A DNA stretch of 64,000 nt, taken from positions 90,432,951-90,496,950 of the forward strand of contig NC_088172.1 in assembly GCF_028769735.1 (NCBI RefSeq), written 5' to 3'. The translations under genes and the position numbers were made by a program. Source of the stretch: Zonotrichia leucophrys gambelii (taxonomy: Eukaryota > Chordata > Aves > Passeriformes > Passerellidae). A model generated the notes under the pieces. The model was not told where the DNA came from, searched no databases, and worked only from the letters and a program-made list of their open reading frames with translations. Below, one piece after another: positions 13,966 through 25,881 of the stretch; position 1 is the stretch's first letter, and every line of letters begins with the position of its first letter.

Positions 13966-14003
13966 ATATATATTTTTGGTATACTTTTATATATATATAT
14001 ATA
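13966..14003. repeat. TA microsatellite
   Basis: A short GTATATATAT stretch at about 13971 is followed by an uninterrupted TA run at 13989-14003. It is AT-only sequence, prone to slippage and able to form hairpins. Confidence 0.8.
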
Positions 14004-14799
14004 AAGGGAAATATGTATATCCATATATCTTTGTCACAGCTGAGGTCACCACAGGCACCCAGGACACCAGATGTGGCACTACCCCCTCCACACGCTCTCT
14101 GTCCCTTCCACAAGAGCCAGCAAGGGGAGAGCCTGGGATGGGGGCACCCAGCAGCCTCAGCCCCCTCTCTCCTCTCAGGTCTTGCTGAGTTTGGGCTCCC
14201 TCCTCCAGGCTATATGAATCACTTCTGCCATGAACTTGTGACCCTGGCTCTGTAACAGTGCCCTGCTCCACCAGGACCATACGGCAGATAATGCACAGCT
14301 ACTTAGGTCTGTACGAGACCTGACGTTTGCAAAGCTGCACTGAATTAAGGCAAGGCAGTACAAACTGCAGCGGAGTTCATCGTGAGCTGGGAATAAAATG
14401 CTTGGGTACTGTTTCCTAAATTCGGAGGGGAAAAAGCTAAATCCATGCCCTCTCCTATTTCACTCTGATTGAAGACAAAAATAAAATAAAATAGGCTTAC
14501 ATTAAAATGTTGTCTGTTCTACTGCCATGTTATTTCTGCTGCACCAGCAGGCTGAAAAAACCGTGTACATATTTTTTTCTATATTTTTTCTATTTCCTGC
14601 CTTGATTTTGGATAACTGGAATTAAGTTAGTGTGTTTTCTTCAGCAAGAGTTTCAGCTACTCCATTCCCTTAAGGTTAAGTTCAATTTCAGCTCTATATT
14701 CCAAGTTTACAGATCTTAAATACAGTATGGTATAAGAAGTATTCCTGTAACAGGCTGAAAAATTAGCCAGTTGAAAATTGCTAAGTTGGATGTAGCAGG

Positions 14800-14928
14800 T
14801 TACTGTTTTCCAATTGCAAATCCAACCGTGATGGCAAACAAGAACATCCCAATGATGTACAGGAAAACATAAGCGTGGTCTGGTTTATCAGTTACAGTAA
14901 GGTCATCATTAGTTACTCTTTTAATGGC
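14800..14928 (-). other. Short minus-strand frame ending in a transmembrane helix
   Basis: On the minus strand a 42-codon frame runs from just after a TGA (14929-14931) to a TAA at 14800-14802. Residues 8-19 are polar and acidic (NDDLTVTDKPDH). Residues 20-40 form an unbroken hydrophobic helix ending VGFAIG, followed by KQ and the stop. The motif MFLFAITVG resembles the membrane segment of KCNE3-type potassium-channel beta subunits, but the basic juxtamembrane motif and C-terminal tail of that family are missing. There is no in-frame ATG before the helix and no strong acceptor site upstream, so it cannot be shown to be an exon. It may be a terminal exon with a weak acceptor, an old gene fragment, or chance. 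Confidence 0.22.
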
Positions 14929-15640
14929 TCATTTAATTAAATACAGAGCTATTGTCTTGCAATTATGTCTATCAAGTGGAATAAATACTCAAGTTCAATT
15001 AGGGATGTATTTTTTACTGGAACGGGTTTAATAAAGTTGCTGTGTTGCCACAAATTACTAATAATGAATATACTTTTCTGACAATGACAAAATAAGTATT
15101 CTCACAGAAGTGCCTGGTATGTGTAATTCGATGAGTTCACTTGAATAGTTCGACTCTGGATCAAAAACGCAAATTATACTCACTTGAATAGTTCGATTGC
15201 GGATCAAAAAAGTAAATTATATAAGTGGATACTGCAAGGCAGAAACATGTGGACACAGCTGTAGTGTCATGTGTCACAGCTTCGCTCTGTGCCAGCTGGC
15301 ATCGGCACAAAGGCAGGCCAAGCCAAACAATTCCTGTTATTCATAACAGCAAATGTGCATTCAAAACACACAGTGCAGGCTTTATAAAATAACTTGGTAT
15401 TCAAATGGATCCACACTGTGGAATTGTTTTTTAATCACACATTGCTCTGCGCCAGGCCGATATGCCAAATTGTCCTAGTAGTCCAGAAGTTCTTGTCTTT
15501 ACCCAAAACAGTGCAAATGCAGGTCTTGGCCCGCATATCTATGGGATATTTGTGCTCAAGGTTCGTAGCCTTCCTTGTGCGCTCAGTAAATAGATGTGCA
15601 CCCTCAGCGCATTAAATATTCAGGCTTTCAATTAACAAGG
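14803..15640. promoter_or_regulatory. Candidate conserved block with retained CpGs
   Basis: Sequence from about 14.85 to 15.64 kb is non-repetitive except for one 43-bp duplication. It keeps scattered CpGs (about 15.13-15.20 and 15.45-15.61 kb) in a CpG-poor setting and has homeodomain/POU-like motifs such as TTTAATTAAAT and TTGCAATTATG. This hints at purifying selection and a possible enhancer; it is inference from texture only. Confidence 0.22.
15137..15222. repeat. Two-copy 43-bp tandem duplication
   Basis: Copy one is 15137-15179 and copy two is 15180-15222. Both begin TCACTTGAATAGTTCGA and share GGATCAAAAA and AAATTATA, differing at a handful of positions. The duplication is therefore not very recent. 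It doubles a motif set (TTCGA, GGATCAAA) inside a candidate conserved block. Confidence 0.9.
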
Positions 15641-18600
15641 GTGCACAACATGCACATTTGTGCCTACATTATAATCAGAACTTCCCTAGCATAGAAAATC
15701 ACACCATTAAGAAGTCTAGCTAGTGAGAAAGCAAGCAGTTAGGACAGTTTCACAAACTCCTTCTAGACTGCATTTATATTTAGAACTTAAATATGAAATG
15801 CAAGAGGTATTCACTGTACTCCTCTAAAAGGGGACCTCTTCCAAGTATGCAAATAGGCTCAGCATATCTAACCTCAATGGGGACTTCATGAAATATGCCC
15901 CTAGTGATGGAAAAAAACCCAAGAAAAATAGGAAGGGGGAGCTCAATGCACCTCTTTTCATTGCTATTGAGACAACTCTTACTTGAGAAAAAATCTCCCC
16001 CAGTCATCAGCCTCTTTCTCCTTCCCAGTGATCCAAACATATTTTATTATTGCAGGATCCAGCCTTATTTTAGTATATCTGAATCTTCATCACACCAAGA
16101 AAATGAATGCTGATCATGGAATGTTCTGCAAGTCATGCAAAAAAGTCATGCAAAAATGGGAATTTTCAATAAAATTAGGTTTAATTTCTCAGATGGTGTG
16201 TTGCCACACTGAAGCCCTTATCAACCTGCTAACATACACCAGGTAACTTCTGTGAAGAAGCTGAGAGTTTAAATACAGCCAAACTGGAAATAATACCCTG
16301 TCTATTCCAGATTCCCCCTTCTTCAAGAAAAATAATAGAGCTCAGCCCTTCAGGGCAGGCCCTTTGGTTTCTTCTACAACACCCACCGAGCTCTTTATCC
16401 TAGCAGTGCCAGAAGAGAGGGGAGGGGGCCGGGAGTAGACATTGCTCTCAGAGGAAACGAGGGAAGCTGCATTCCAAGAAAAGGGAATATTTGGATCTCT
16501 GACCACAATGCTACACATCCTTCCACTGATTACGGCTTGCTGCTGGCTGCAGGAGATTTGTGTGTGCTCACAGCCATCTCCCCAAGTCAGATTAGTTTAG
16601 CTAGAAAAGGAATAACAAACTTTGCACGTAAACAAAACCAATGGAAAAGGCTCAGCAGTAACGCCCCTTTTTCGCCTTCCCCACCCGCTGGCTCCATGCT
16701 GTAGAGAACTGGGCATAACTTCTGCTGAGATGGGTTGAACTTGCTTCAGGGAGGTCTCCAGGACTATTCCACTCTCCACCTTCCCAGGAATCTGGCCCTT
16801 TGTTTTTTTCAAAACCAGGCCTTTCTCACTCCAAGAACAAGAGAGATCTTTTCCCAGAAAACATAAATAAAGGGCTGGACATTGAGGTGATGGGGATGGT
16901 TGACATGGCTTCTATTACCTTGTTTACAGTAGCCACTCTTTAACATCAGTGCCTAAGATTTGCCAAGCACATTCCATTTTTCCCCCTTTGGAAACAGAGG
17001 TGAAGGAAATTACACCAACACATTCATTTCTGTGCATCTTTTACAGTCTGTTCTTAAAAAGTAGCCTTCTTCCCATCTTCTGAGTGTAATTGGTATTCGG
17101 GTTAATAGATACCAGACATCTCCTATCAGGCAACATGGTTTAAATAGGCACATCATTAACATGGATTACTTAGGCCATGTCTCCTATTGAATTAGTGGTC
17201 TGCAGGCCAGCTCCAGGGAAGGGGTTGGGGGCCTGTATGCTGGGTATTGAAACATCTAAACTTTGGCCCTAACCTCAAAAGAAAGTGTGAAACGCCTTGG
17301 AAAAAATCCCAGCTCTTAGGCTATAACTGACGTTAAAAGCAAAGCTCCTGCAGACATCCAGAGGACTATTCCACCCCAAACTACAGCAGCAGCATGGCAA
17401 AACTAAGCAGGAGGTTTTAAAAGGACTTTGGGACTCCAGTTTAACCCTTTTCCAGCTAATGTGGCTGTCAGCAGGGGGCAAGAGAGGTAGGCATCTGTCC
17501 CTTTGGAAGTTCCACTGTTTTAATTATGCAAATCTTTTACAGGGTGCTTTCAAAAAGTGGATCTGAAATGTCTGGTGAAAGATTAAACCAGACAGACAGA
17601 GTGGGTACATCTACCAGATGTCTAGAGATGTTCCCAAAGCCTTTAGTGGTGAGTGGCACAACCACGTGTGGCTGAGCAGGCAAGGCTGGGTGACTGCTTC
17701 TTCTCCTTTTTGCAGGAGGAGGGAAATGACATGGTACCAGCAAGGAGAAGTGGACAGCATTAAAACAAAATAATCCTCCCTTTATCAGTGTTAAAAACTC
17801 CAGATATTAATAAAACAAGGAAGGGTATTCATTTGGTTTTTTTCTTTAAATATAGGAACTTTTGCATAATATTAGTCAGATTTACATTACGCTCAGTAAT
17901 AAAGTTAACTGAGTTCCATGTAAAGCACCAGTGTTTGGGGTGTTTTTCAGTCCACATATAATTGCTCACAGATGTTACCTGCCCTGTCCCAGTGATGCTG
18001 TTGAACCTTCTGGTTTATGCTTAAAGCTAGTGATGAGCAAGTTAAAAAGCAGAATATAAAGCAAGGAATATGTAGTTGTATATCAGCTGATCTGTCAGAT
18101 CCACAAAAACTGGAACTGATGTCACATGCAAGGAAACCAGAAGTAGACATTTCAAGCATATTACTACACATCAAGCCCTGGCTGAAACTCCTGCTGAGAC
18201 TGTTTATGACAGCATAATCCTATCCAAAAAGTGCTAATATAAAATCCTACTTTTTTTTTTTTGGCCGTGATGTGGATAGCAATACCAACTTAATGGGGGG
18301 GACACATAAAAAAGGCAATACAATCTTGAAAATGCCCTGTGTTTCCTTTTTTCCTCCATGTTCTACTCTAATAACTTTACTGAGCTGTGGGGAAAAAACA
18401 TCTCTGGAATAAAGACATATTGTTACAGCCTCTGAACCAGCAAAAAAAGGCTTGTACAATGTACTTAATGTGATGTAAAGTGTTTGCAGGGATAGAGCCA
18501 CAATCCTGAGATGGATCCATGCTGCTTACAAGACTTGTTTAGCATCACAGCTTGTGGATCAGGCTGTACCAAGCTCAAGTCTACTGCCCTGCCAAAACCA

Positions 18601-19135
18601 TCTTTGGATTTCACTCATTTTATGGGCTGCGCAACACTGAGAATGGAGATAAAAGAACAGCAGAAATGCTGTTTCCTTCCCTCCATTGTTAAAGAGGAAA
18701 AGTGCACAGAAGAAAGGGGACATTTCTCCCCCTCTTTACCTAAATGAACAAGATGACAACTTGAGTGGAGGTTACTTGTCTCTGTTAGAAAAGTAGAGAT
18801 TTAAACTCAGATCAGCACCAGTTGTGATATCAGCTTTGGACCTCCTTTATGAAGAGAGGATTTTTTTGATTAAAGAAAATAGAAAACCAACCAACAAACC
18901 AACCTCAGAATTTTTGGGACCATTTCCTGGTGCTTGGTTTCTAAGTAGAGTCTATTTTTATAATATCACTTGCTAGAACAGGCTCATCTCCAAAGGTCTG
19001 AGTTACACAGTTAAGGTGGAGCAAGAGCCTCAAGTGGCTGCAGAGGTATGAGGTAGCTGAATTTGACTGGCCTCATATCCCAAAAGGTGCTGCATGCAGT
19101 TTGGATTTAGATCTAGATCCTGTACCCTTACATAT
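15641..19135. other. Non-coding sequence, no gene seen
   Basis: The block contains AT-rich unique sequence, a 13-bp tandem duplication near 16.14 kb and a poly-T tract at about 18.25 kb. None of its ORFs exceeds about 90 codons and none has a recognisable domain. A MIR-like hint at 16.97-17.01 kb was too weak to call. Confidence 0.55.
16130..16155. repeat. Two-copy 13-bp tandem duplication
   Basis: AAGTCATGCAAAA occurs at 16130-16142 and again at 16143-16155. Each copy holds ATGCAAAA, one base from the POU octamer ATGCAAAT, so the pair gives two octamer-like sites 13 bp apart. Confidence 0.8.
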
Positions 19136-19807
19136 TTAAGGTGCTAAGATAGGAAAGGCCTTCAGGAAGATAACTGCACTTAATTGGGTGATATTCTCGA
19201 GGCTTTTGAAGTGTTTTGGTTCTTTTGGACAGGTTTCAGTGGAAGGTTGTGCAGCTAGCACAGAGCGTTTCTGAGTGCCACAGAAGATGGATCCAGCTGT
19301 GATGACCACAAAAGAAGGCAAAACAACAAAAGTAGCAGTTATTGATAATTTCTTTCCTTTAGCTTTGAGATATTTGTCCTTCAGATTACTTGCCTGGCTT
19401 TGAAGAAGACATCTGGGGTTGCAGCCATGAAGATTAGCAGCAGGAGTGATAGAGCAGGACAGGAACTTCAGCAGTCCCTGGCCCATAGGTGCTGCCCTAC
19501 CAAGCATCCTCATAGCTCCAAATAACTAGCACCTTATTAACTTCAACCCCCCATCATCTTTCTCCCTGTCTAGTTCCCATAATTCCAGGAAACAGTCATA
19601 AGAACATGACCAAAACATGATAAAATCCTCAATTATTAAATTAACTTCATCCTTGCAGCCATAGTCTTGATAAATGAAACCATTTCTTCCATTAATATTG
19701 CCAGTTTTGATTGAAAACCAGAGGCCATCTACAAGTCTGTACTTGTTTACAGGCACACAAATTTGTCTATAGCTGTTTGCTAGGAAGTAACACAAGATAA
19801 ATCTAGA
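19136..19807 (-). pseudogene. Near-open 223-codon frame with one internal TAG
   Basis: On the minus strand a frame opens after a TAG at 19808-19810 and continues to a TAA at 19136-19138. It is broken only by a TAG at 19526-19528, after about 93 codons; both halves are in the same frame. The first half is acidic near its end (LELWELDREKDD). The second half has a lysine-rich stretch (DKYLKAKGKK) followed directly by a hydrophobic segment of about 20 residues (TATFVVLPSFVVITAGSIF). I recognise no family. So few stops in 223 AT-rich codons is unusual, which suggests a decayed coding sequence, but there is no ATG near the upstream end, no splice context and no homology. Chance remains possible across six frames of 64 kb. 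Confidence 0.25.
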
Positions 19808-19810
19808 CTA

Positions 19811-22532
19811 TATTCCAATAAAGCTTTATCTTGTAGCAGTTTGTAGTTGCAAAATTTTCTCTCCTATTGTCAAAAGTCTTGTAGGAGGATGTTGAGCTTT
19901 TTCTTATGGCTCACAAATGTATTTTAAAAAGACTAAAAAGAAAGAACTGGCCAGAAATTTCTGCAGCAGCTAATATTTAGGGTGACCAAGTCTGTATATG
20001 TGTTGATTTTAAAGAGGACAGATGCCCTGGCATTTTAGCAAAGATTTTGCCTGAAGCTGAGTCCCTAAAATCATTAGTCAACACCCAGCAGTAAAAACAG
20101 GATTTTGCTTTGCAAAGATGGACTCATAAAAACACCTAATCAAGTTGAGTTTGAGGTGGCCAAGACATCAGTGAGAACCTCTGGGTGGGTAACAAAAGAT
20201 TTCTGCACATTTAGTTTGCAGGCAGGATAACAAAAGCCCTCAAAGCCTCTTGCTGCCAGCTCTGCTGCAAAGCCAACCCAGCAGCTCCTACGTGTGCAGC
20301 CACCATGGAGTCCCTGCACATTATCTGGGCTTGCTCACTCCCCATCAGCATGTGCAGGGAGGGAATCCCATCCCACAGGCTCCTTCCCCGGGAGCAATCG
20401 AGGTCCAACAGCCAGTGAGGTCACCCCCAGTCTCGCCAAAGCCTGTATACCATTACAATGAAGTAATAATGTATTTATAACACACCTAACCACTGATGGC
20501 TTCTATTCCTGTTGAGGCTCTTTTTACTTTTTTCTTCCCCTGCATTTGCACAGATGTTTTTTGAGAACTGGTCTCCAGAAAGAGCCTTGCAGAAAACAAG
20601 CTATGTCTGTTGATTCTGGCTGGCTTTTATAACGATAGTTGTTAGCACGCAGGATTTATGTTTCAAATATCATTTTAATTTCTTGGGCTGCATTTTTAAC
20701 CACAAAATGTTAATTCAATGGTGCACTATAAATGCTGCAGCTCCTTTATAAAAATGTAGGACAAGCTGTTTCTAAGGAAGAATTCTGAGAGTCTGATTCA
20801 TAGAAATACGACTCACATACATTTTCCATGGAATTTGCTCTGAAATATGTGTGGAATACATTCTACAATAAATTATGTACTTTTGTGATTCATTAAATCC
20901 TCTCCCTGCTCGCAAGTAGTAAGCTCTTCATTATACACAGAAAAAGTGCAATCAGCCCAAACCAGCAACATTCTTATCATATTTGGTGGATGCTTTGTTT
21001 TTGATCTCAAAAAAAAAATCTGTAAAGGCATTTAGAGAAAGCACATAAATTAAGCCGGCATCCAGTTTTAATTTACACTAAAGCAAATTAAGGATATCTA
21101 CACCAATAATTATTTCCATGTTCAATGGAAGGAATTAAGGCTCAGAACAACTCTCTTAAAAATCACAGGCATTATTAAGAATGGGTGACTACTGAAAAAG
21201 ACATTTCTAGGAATAATTCCTCTCACGTTATTTTTCTTTTTATCACTTTGTCCCGGCAATGGTAACACTCCTTTTGTTCTTCCTGCCAGTGTGCAGGTAC
21301 CTGTGATGTGGTTTCACTGGCATGCACCTTCCTGAACAGAGAGATTGGAGGTGTCACCTGTGACATTACTCATATGCCATTTCAGCTCACACAGTGCATA
21401 TCGAAAGCACTTGCTGGACAGCCAAATAGGGGGCAGGAAAAAAATAATGTGTAGCTTATGTGGCTGATGACATTTAAACAATTTCAGCCAACTAGCTTGG
21501 CTAGCAAACACTCAGATATCGACCTGCTCACAATCACTTCCTTGGGATAAATTACCTACTTTGCCCTTCCTAGGATTCCAGATATGTTGAAAATAGATAT
21601 TTCTGCCCTCAGACTTCAGCTTTCATCCCCACCTTGCCAATAAAACCATTTTTCCTGAATGCCAATATCACCAAAGCTTAGTTAAACCACCTTATCTCTT
21701 GCTGGAGTTACATCTCTGAAATATTCCTGTTCTGCCTTCCTACACCCTGCTGCCATTTGTCTCCAAGAATGTCACAGGGAGCAGCCCTACAGTGGAGGCC
21801 CCTGGTAGTGCTGCCCGTGGGCACTGTCAAGGGGAAACTCAAGATCCAGACCTGGGACTCCACCGTGTGCTTTGGGTACTGTCAGCAAGACAAAAGCAAG
21901 ACAAAAGGGAAGGAGGGAGGAATGGACAGTGTGGCTTCTATTTTGAAGGCAGGAGCCAAGCTGGAAGTACCCCCCAATCACACACTGTACAGAAAGCCAA
22001 GATGCATTCTCTCTGCACAAAGGAAAATAAGAAATATAATTTCACCATTCTTTTTAAATGTCATGTCCCAGCATATCAAACTCATTTCATCTTCAGATCA
22101 TCCCAACATGCTCTGTTAGCTACCAGAAGACGCGAGCCAGTGTTACCACCACAACAAACTGCCAGTACAACCATATAATTTCAATTCTTCACACATTTTC
22201 TTCCCGTGCACACAATGCCTTTGGTAGCTCAGTAAAAGTCTCCTCTCTCCAGTCCACTGCCACGGGCTACCAGGCTGAAACAAAGCTCAGTTTCAAAGCT
22301 GAAGCATAATGACCAAGCGGGAGGGAAAGAATAAAAGAAATAATCGGCGGTAGCTGTGCCTGCATCTCCAGAGGTTCTCCTGGCTGAGGACCCGACCCAG
22401 GGTGGGCCATCAGCTCTGCTGCCCGCCTTCCCCATCCTTCTTGGCTGCATGGTATTGAAATGCCACCTCTTGAAGAGCCACATGGCGAAGCGAGGCAGGC
22501 TGCCAACCAAAAAACGTCAACATGTGAAAACC
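19811..22532. other. Non-coding sequence with a MIR-like fragment
   Basis: No gene is supported. Two overlapping plus-strand ORFs of 120 and 128 codons (21757-22178) have low-complexity composition and no domain. The stretch 20.63-20.93 kb has a conserved-element texture (AT-rich, homeodomain-like cores) and a MIR-like fragment lies at 21.1 kb. Confidence 0.5.
21106..21190 (-). repeat. Possible MIR-like fragment, antisense
   Basis: Plus-strand order TTATTTCCATGTTCAATGGA, GGAATTAAGGCTCAGA, AAAAATCACAG and ATTAAGAATGGGTGAC parallels the antisense MIR core: TTATCCCCATTTTACAGATG, GGAAACTGAGGCTCAGA, GGTCACACAG and TAGTAAGTGG. The alignment order is right but identity is modest. Confidence 0.4.
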
Positions 22533-22661
22533 TCAAGGCCCCTGCAGAGGAGTTTTCTTTTGTCCCATTTTTTCCTCTGCTAATACAGGTTGGGAAACAG
22601 GCAGGCTGAATGAAAGATATTCAGGGCAGGAATCATCTTTTGTTGTTTTTCCAGGCTGTAC

Positions 22662-22754
22662 CCAGTGTATTGGGGTCACAATGCCTATGATTCGAACGTT
22701 TGCGGCAAAATAAGCAGGAGTCGTAAAAATAGCAAACAGCACCAGATATGAGAT
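22662..22754 (-). other. Exon-like block with strong 3' splice site
   Basis: On the minus strand the sequence reads TGCTAAC (ideal branch point), then CCTCCTTGCCCTGTCAG, then an open frame beginning ISYLVLFAIFTTPAYFAAN and continuing RIIGIVTPIHW. The peptide is hydrophobic, and four CpGs survive within about 30 bp (22693-22722) in a CpG-poor region. The possible donor GTACAG at 22661 is weak; without it the frame runs on to a stop at 22533-22535. I recognise no family. It could be an exon of an unidentified gene or lncRNA, or a conserved non-coding element with chance splice signals. Confidence 0.22.
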
Positions 22755-25700
22755 CTGACAGGGCAAGGAGGGTTAGCAGTATCCTTGACAAATAATCTCT
22801 GCCAGGCAAAAAAGAAGGAGGCCCTGGATGGCATGGAGAAATAATGTCTAGATGAAGAAGGGGTTCAGTAGTCAGACTGTAAAAGTACTTATAAATAGTG
22901 CTCTAACAGAATGAAAAGTGCACAAGGAGAAAGAGGGCAGCAAGAGGAAGAGAGAAGGAACATTTTTCCTCCTCTTATTTTTCCCTTCTGGAGTGAATTT
23001 CAATCCAAGAGATCTTTCAGCCAGTTCCCCTTTCCCTTGTGAGTCTGGGCCTGACTTTTCACTCTCCACACCTTGCCTAGTCATTTGCAATCATATGAAC
23101 CCAAGCCAGAGATAAATAAAAACGCTCTCAAATTTGGCAGCATTTTACACCTCTGTGGCTAATGCAAAACAGAGCTGCAAAGTTGGCCTTTTTTTTTTTC
23201 TTGTGAGAAAAACACACATATCTCACCAGTGTAACCATCTGTTGTGTATCTCACTTGGAAAAAAAAAAGATGGCTAATAAGGAATGTCACTACTCTGAAA
23301 GGGGGAAAAATGGTCTCAAAGAAGATCAGATTGAAGACAAGAGTCTCCAGACAGCGTGGCAGAGGTGTCTGTAGGATTTCTTCTCCCACTCTCCTGTCTC
23401 AGGACACAACCACGGGAGGTCAGACCTCAGAGACCATCACCAGCACCTGACCATATGGACTATTAATCCTCTAGACATGGTTTCAAGGTTTCTCGGTCTC
23501 AAGACATGAAGGCATTAGTGGGGTGTGGGGCTGGGGGTTTGTTACCGCTGCCCTCCCCCTTCTCACTGGTTAGGCAGGTACTGATAGTGGGTTTTGGCTA
23601 TGTGTTACCCTGTTTGGATGCACCCCAGAGAGCTGCTCTTAGAATGATGCTGATCAGTAGCTCTGGGCAGTCATAGTAACAGAGCAGTGACAGTGTGGGC
23701 TTCCCAAAGGAGCTGCTTTCACTGTCCTAAAACAATACTTAAATTCAGGTTGACCAGACTTAGTAAAAAACAGGGTTTTGTCATTTGTGTAGTGCCTACT
23801 GACACCAGGCAGGGGCTGTATGAGAAGACATAGCCTCCAACTCCACCATATAAACAGAGCTGGTGTCTTAAAAATTAAAAGAATAGGGAAAACAAGAACC
23901 TTTTATAAAAGAACCTGAAAATATTATGGGCCATGAACCTTCATTTCTGATTTCGTCGTGGAGCAGTGGGTCCAAACAAGCCCACTCTTCCTCTCTTTTT
24001 ACTGTCTCCTTACCCACCCATCATTCCACCCCTCTCAGAATTCTGCACAATAAAATGAATTATAAAAATGAAATGTAACACAGCTAGGTTTTTTTTTTGC
24101 ATCACTAAATTGAAAAGACTGGTTTAAATTTCTACATTTCCTGAGTACTTACAGACACCTGCAGAAGAGCATAAGGACTGGCAGAACATAGAACACACTG
24201 TCCTGAAGTAAGTGCATCAACACAAAACATACTTTGATATTGCAGCTATCACAAGTAATTATCACAAAGTGCTTTACGAGGATAAGTAAGTAGAATTTTT
24301 GAGGGCAAAGTTTTAAGAGAATGAGAGACTCATCAGTATACTCCTGAAAAATGAAAATTTGGAGGAGAAAAAAAAGGAAAAATTCTCTATCAGCCTGACC
24401 TACATTTAAGTGATTGTTTCTTGCAAAACCAAATACATATAAATTTATTTAGCTTGAAAATGCCATTAGACATGATATAACCATTTTGCTGCAAACACTT
24501 GTAAGAAAAAATCAAACAACCTAGAGGGTTGGATTTTTCACACCACTGCTGCTGGTTTGTTCCATAGTTCAATGAGTTGAGTGATGCTGCTTAACCTTTT
24601 TATAATCCAAGGTCCAAGTAACATTTCACATGAAACCTAGTAAAGACAGATTTTCTTCCCCATTATTTTTTTTTAACTTGCTACTTTGCAGATTTGCACA
24701 AATGGATTTAAAAGGGCAATTACAAGTTTCATGGAGCACAGCATGTTCCCTAAAGTCTCCAACCCCCAGATGGGACATCTCCCCAGAAGGGATCAATATT
24801 GGTTCCTCTCTGTAAATGAAACAGCCTGGGGATTTAAGGTGTTCATCCAGGACCAAACCACACATTCAAACCCCGCCATTACTCTGCTAGAACAGAGTTT
24901 TGATCCCAGTGTCTCCCACATCCTTGCAAAAATATCTCAACCCATCAAGTTTTAGGCAGGCTTGCCATAAATTTCTGTTGCAAAAATGGGTTGTCCCATT
25001 TTCACCCACAATTAAACATTCATGGAGTAAGGAGAGACGTGTTTATGGAGGAGGTCACTCATGTGTATTCTGTTCCCTTCAACAAGTCTGAGACAAGTAC
25101 TGTAAGCTGCAGTCAGACTTTCATTTTCCCTTTTTATTAAAATATCTAGTCTAAATTTTGTTTCATTTCTGGCAAGTTTGGAATGAAATTTATAAGTCTT
25201 TTCAGAGAAACAGAAATGTAACTAATTAGCCTTCAATGTTTGAAAGCAGTTCAGTTAAGTCTGTTTGGTAATACAGAAAAACAATTGGACCAACCCAAGT
25301 TATTCTTACTGGCCCAGGCCAAACTGGGCCAGTATGCTAAGGAAAAAAAAAAGGTGGAAAAGGTAAATTTTGGGTGAATACAAGATAGAAACGCAAAAAT
25401 AAGTGGCAAGCTCTGCAACAAGACAGATTGAATTGGATAGAGAAACCAGGGACAGCAGGGAACTTCCAGCAAAACCACTCAGGTTGAGAGAAACTGATGA
25501 ACCATCCAATATTTCCAAAGGGAAACCAAAGTTTCCTTTGGTTTAGTACAGAAAGTCAGGAGCAAAACTGAGATTTTTCTCCTATTCTGTACCTTGCTCC
25601 ATGAAGCAGAAAAGGCTCCCAGAGGTTTATGAGAAGGGGAAAGACTCTCCCAAGATGTGGATTGGGAAATGTGACAGGGTCCAGGTGTGGGAGCACCTGC

Positions 25701-25863
25701 GCCATCTCTGAAGAGGCTGCATTTAATGAGCCCCTCTGCGAGTCACAGGGAACTCCTCGGGCTCTTCCCCAGCAATGCATCTTCATGTCACCCTCTGGCT
25801 GCCAGCCACCACGGAGGTGTCTGTGGTGACAGGAGAAGCCAGGGTTCCATAGCGCTTGGAGGA

Positions 25864-25881
25864 ATGGGGCCGCGGCCCCAT
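25864..25881. repeat. 18-bp perfect GC palindrome
   Basis: ATGGGGCCGCGGCCCCAT is exactly its own reverse complement. It has two CpGs and a CCGCGG centre in an otherwise CpG-poor region. It could form a hairpin or serve as a symmetric protein site; no known motif is assigned. Confidence 0.9.

Larger units (their letters stand above)
9557..14799. other. Non-coding sequence with simple repeats
   Basis: No gene is supported. The block contains a weak MIR-like fragment at 12.4 kb, a 20-T tract at 11082-11101, a TA-rich microsatellite at 13.97 kb and a possible conserved block at 13.52-13.72 kb. A minus-strand CAG/GTAAGG donor-like site lies near 13.52 kb, but the sequence upstream of it on that strand has stops in every frame I followed. 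Confidence 0.55.

Noticed and set aside
16975..17020. Possible antisense MIR fragment (GGAAACAGAGGTGAAGG)
   Set aside because: A single short word in pyrimidine/purine-biased sequence; flanking MIR words are missing.
21757..22178. Two overlapping ORFs of 120 and 128 codons (+)
   Set aside because: Different frames over the same sequence, with no domain in either.
24250..24290. AAAGTGCTTTAC word like the 5' part of antisense MIR
   Set aside because: Isolated 12-bp similarity, no supporting order of motifs.
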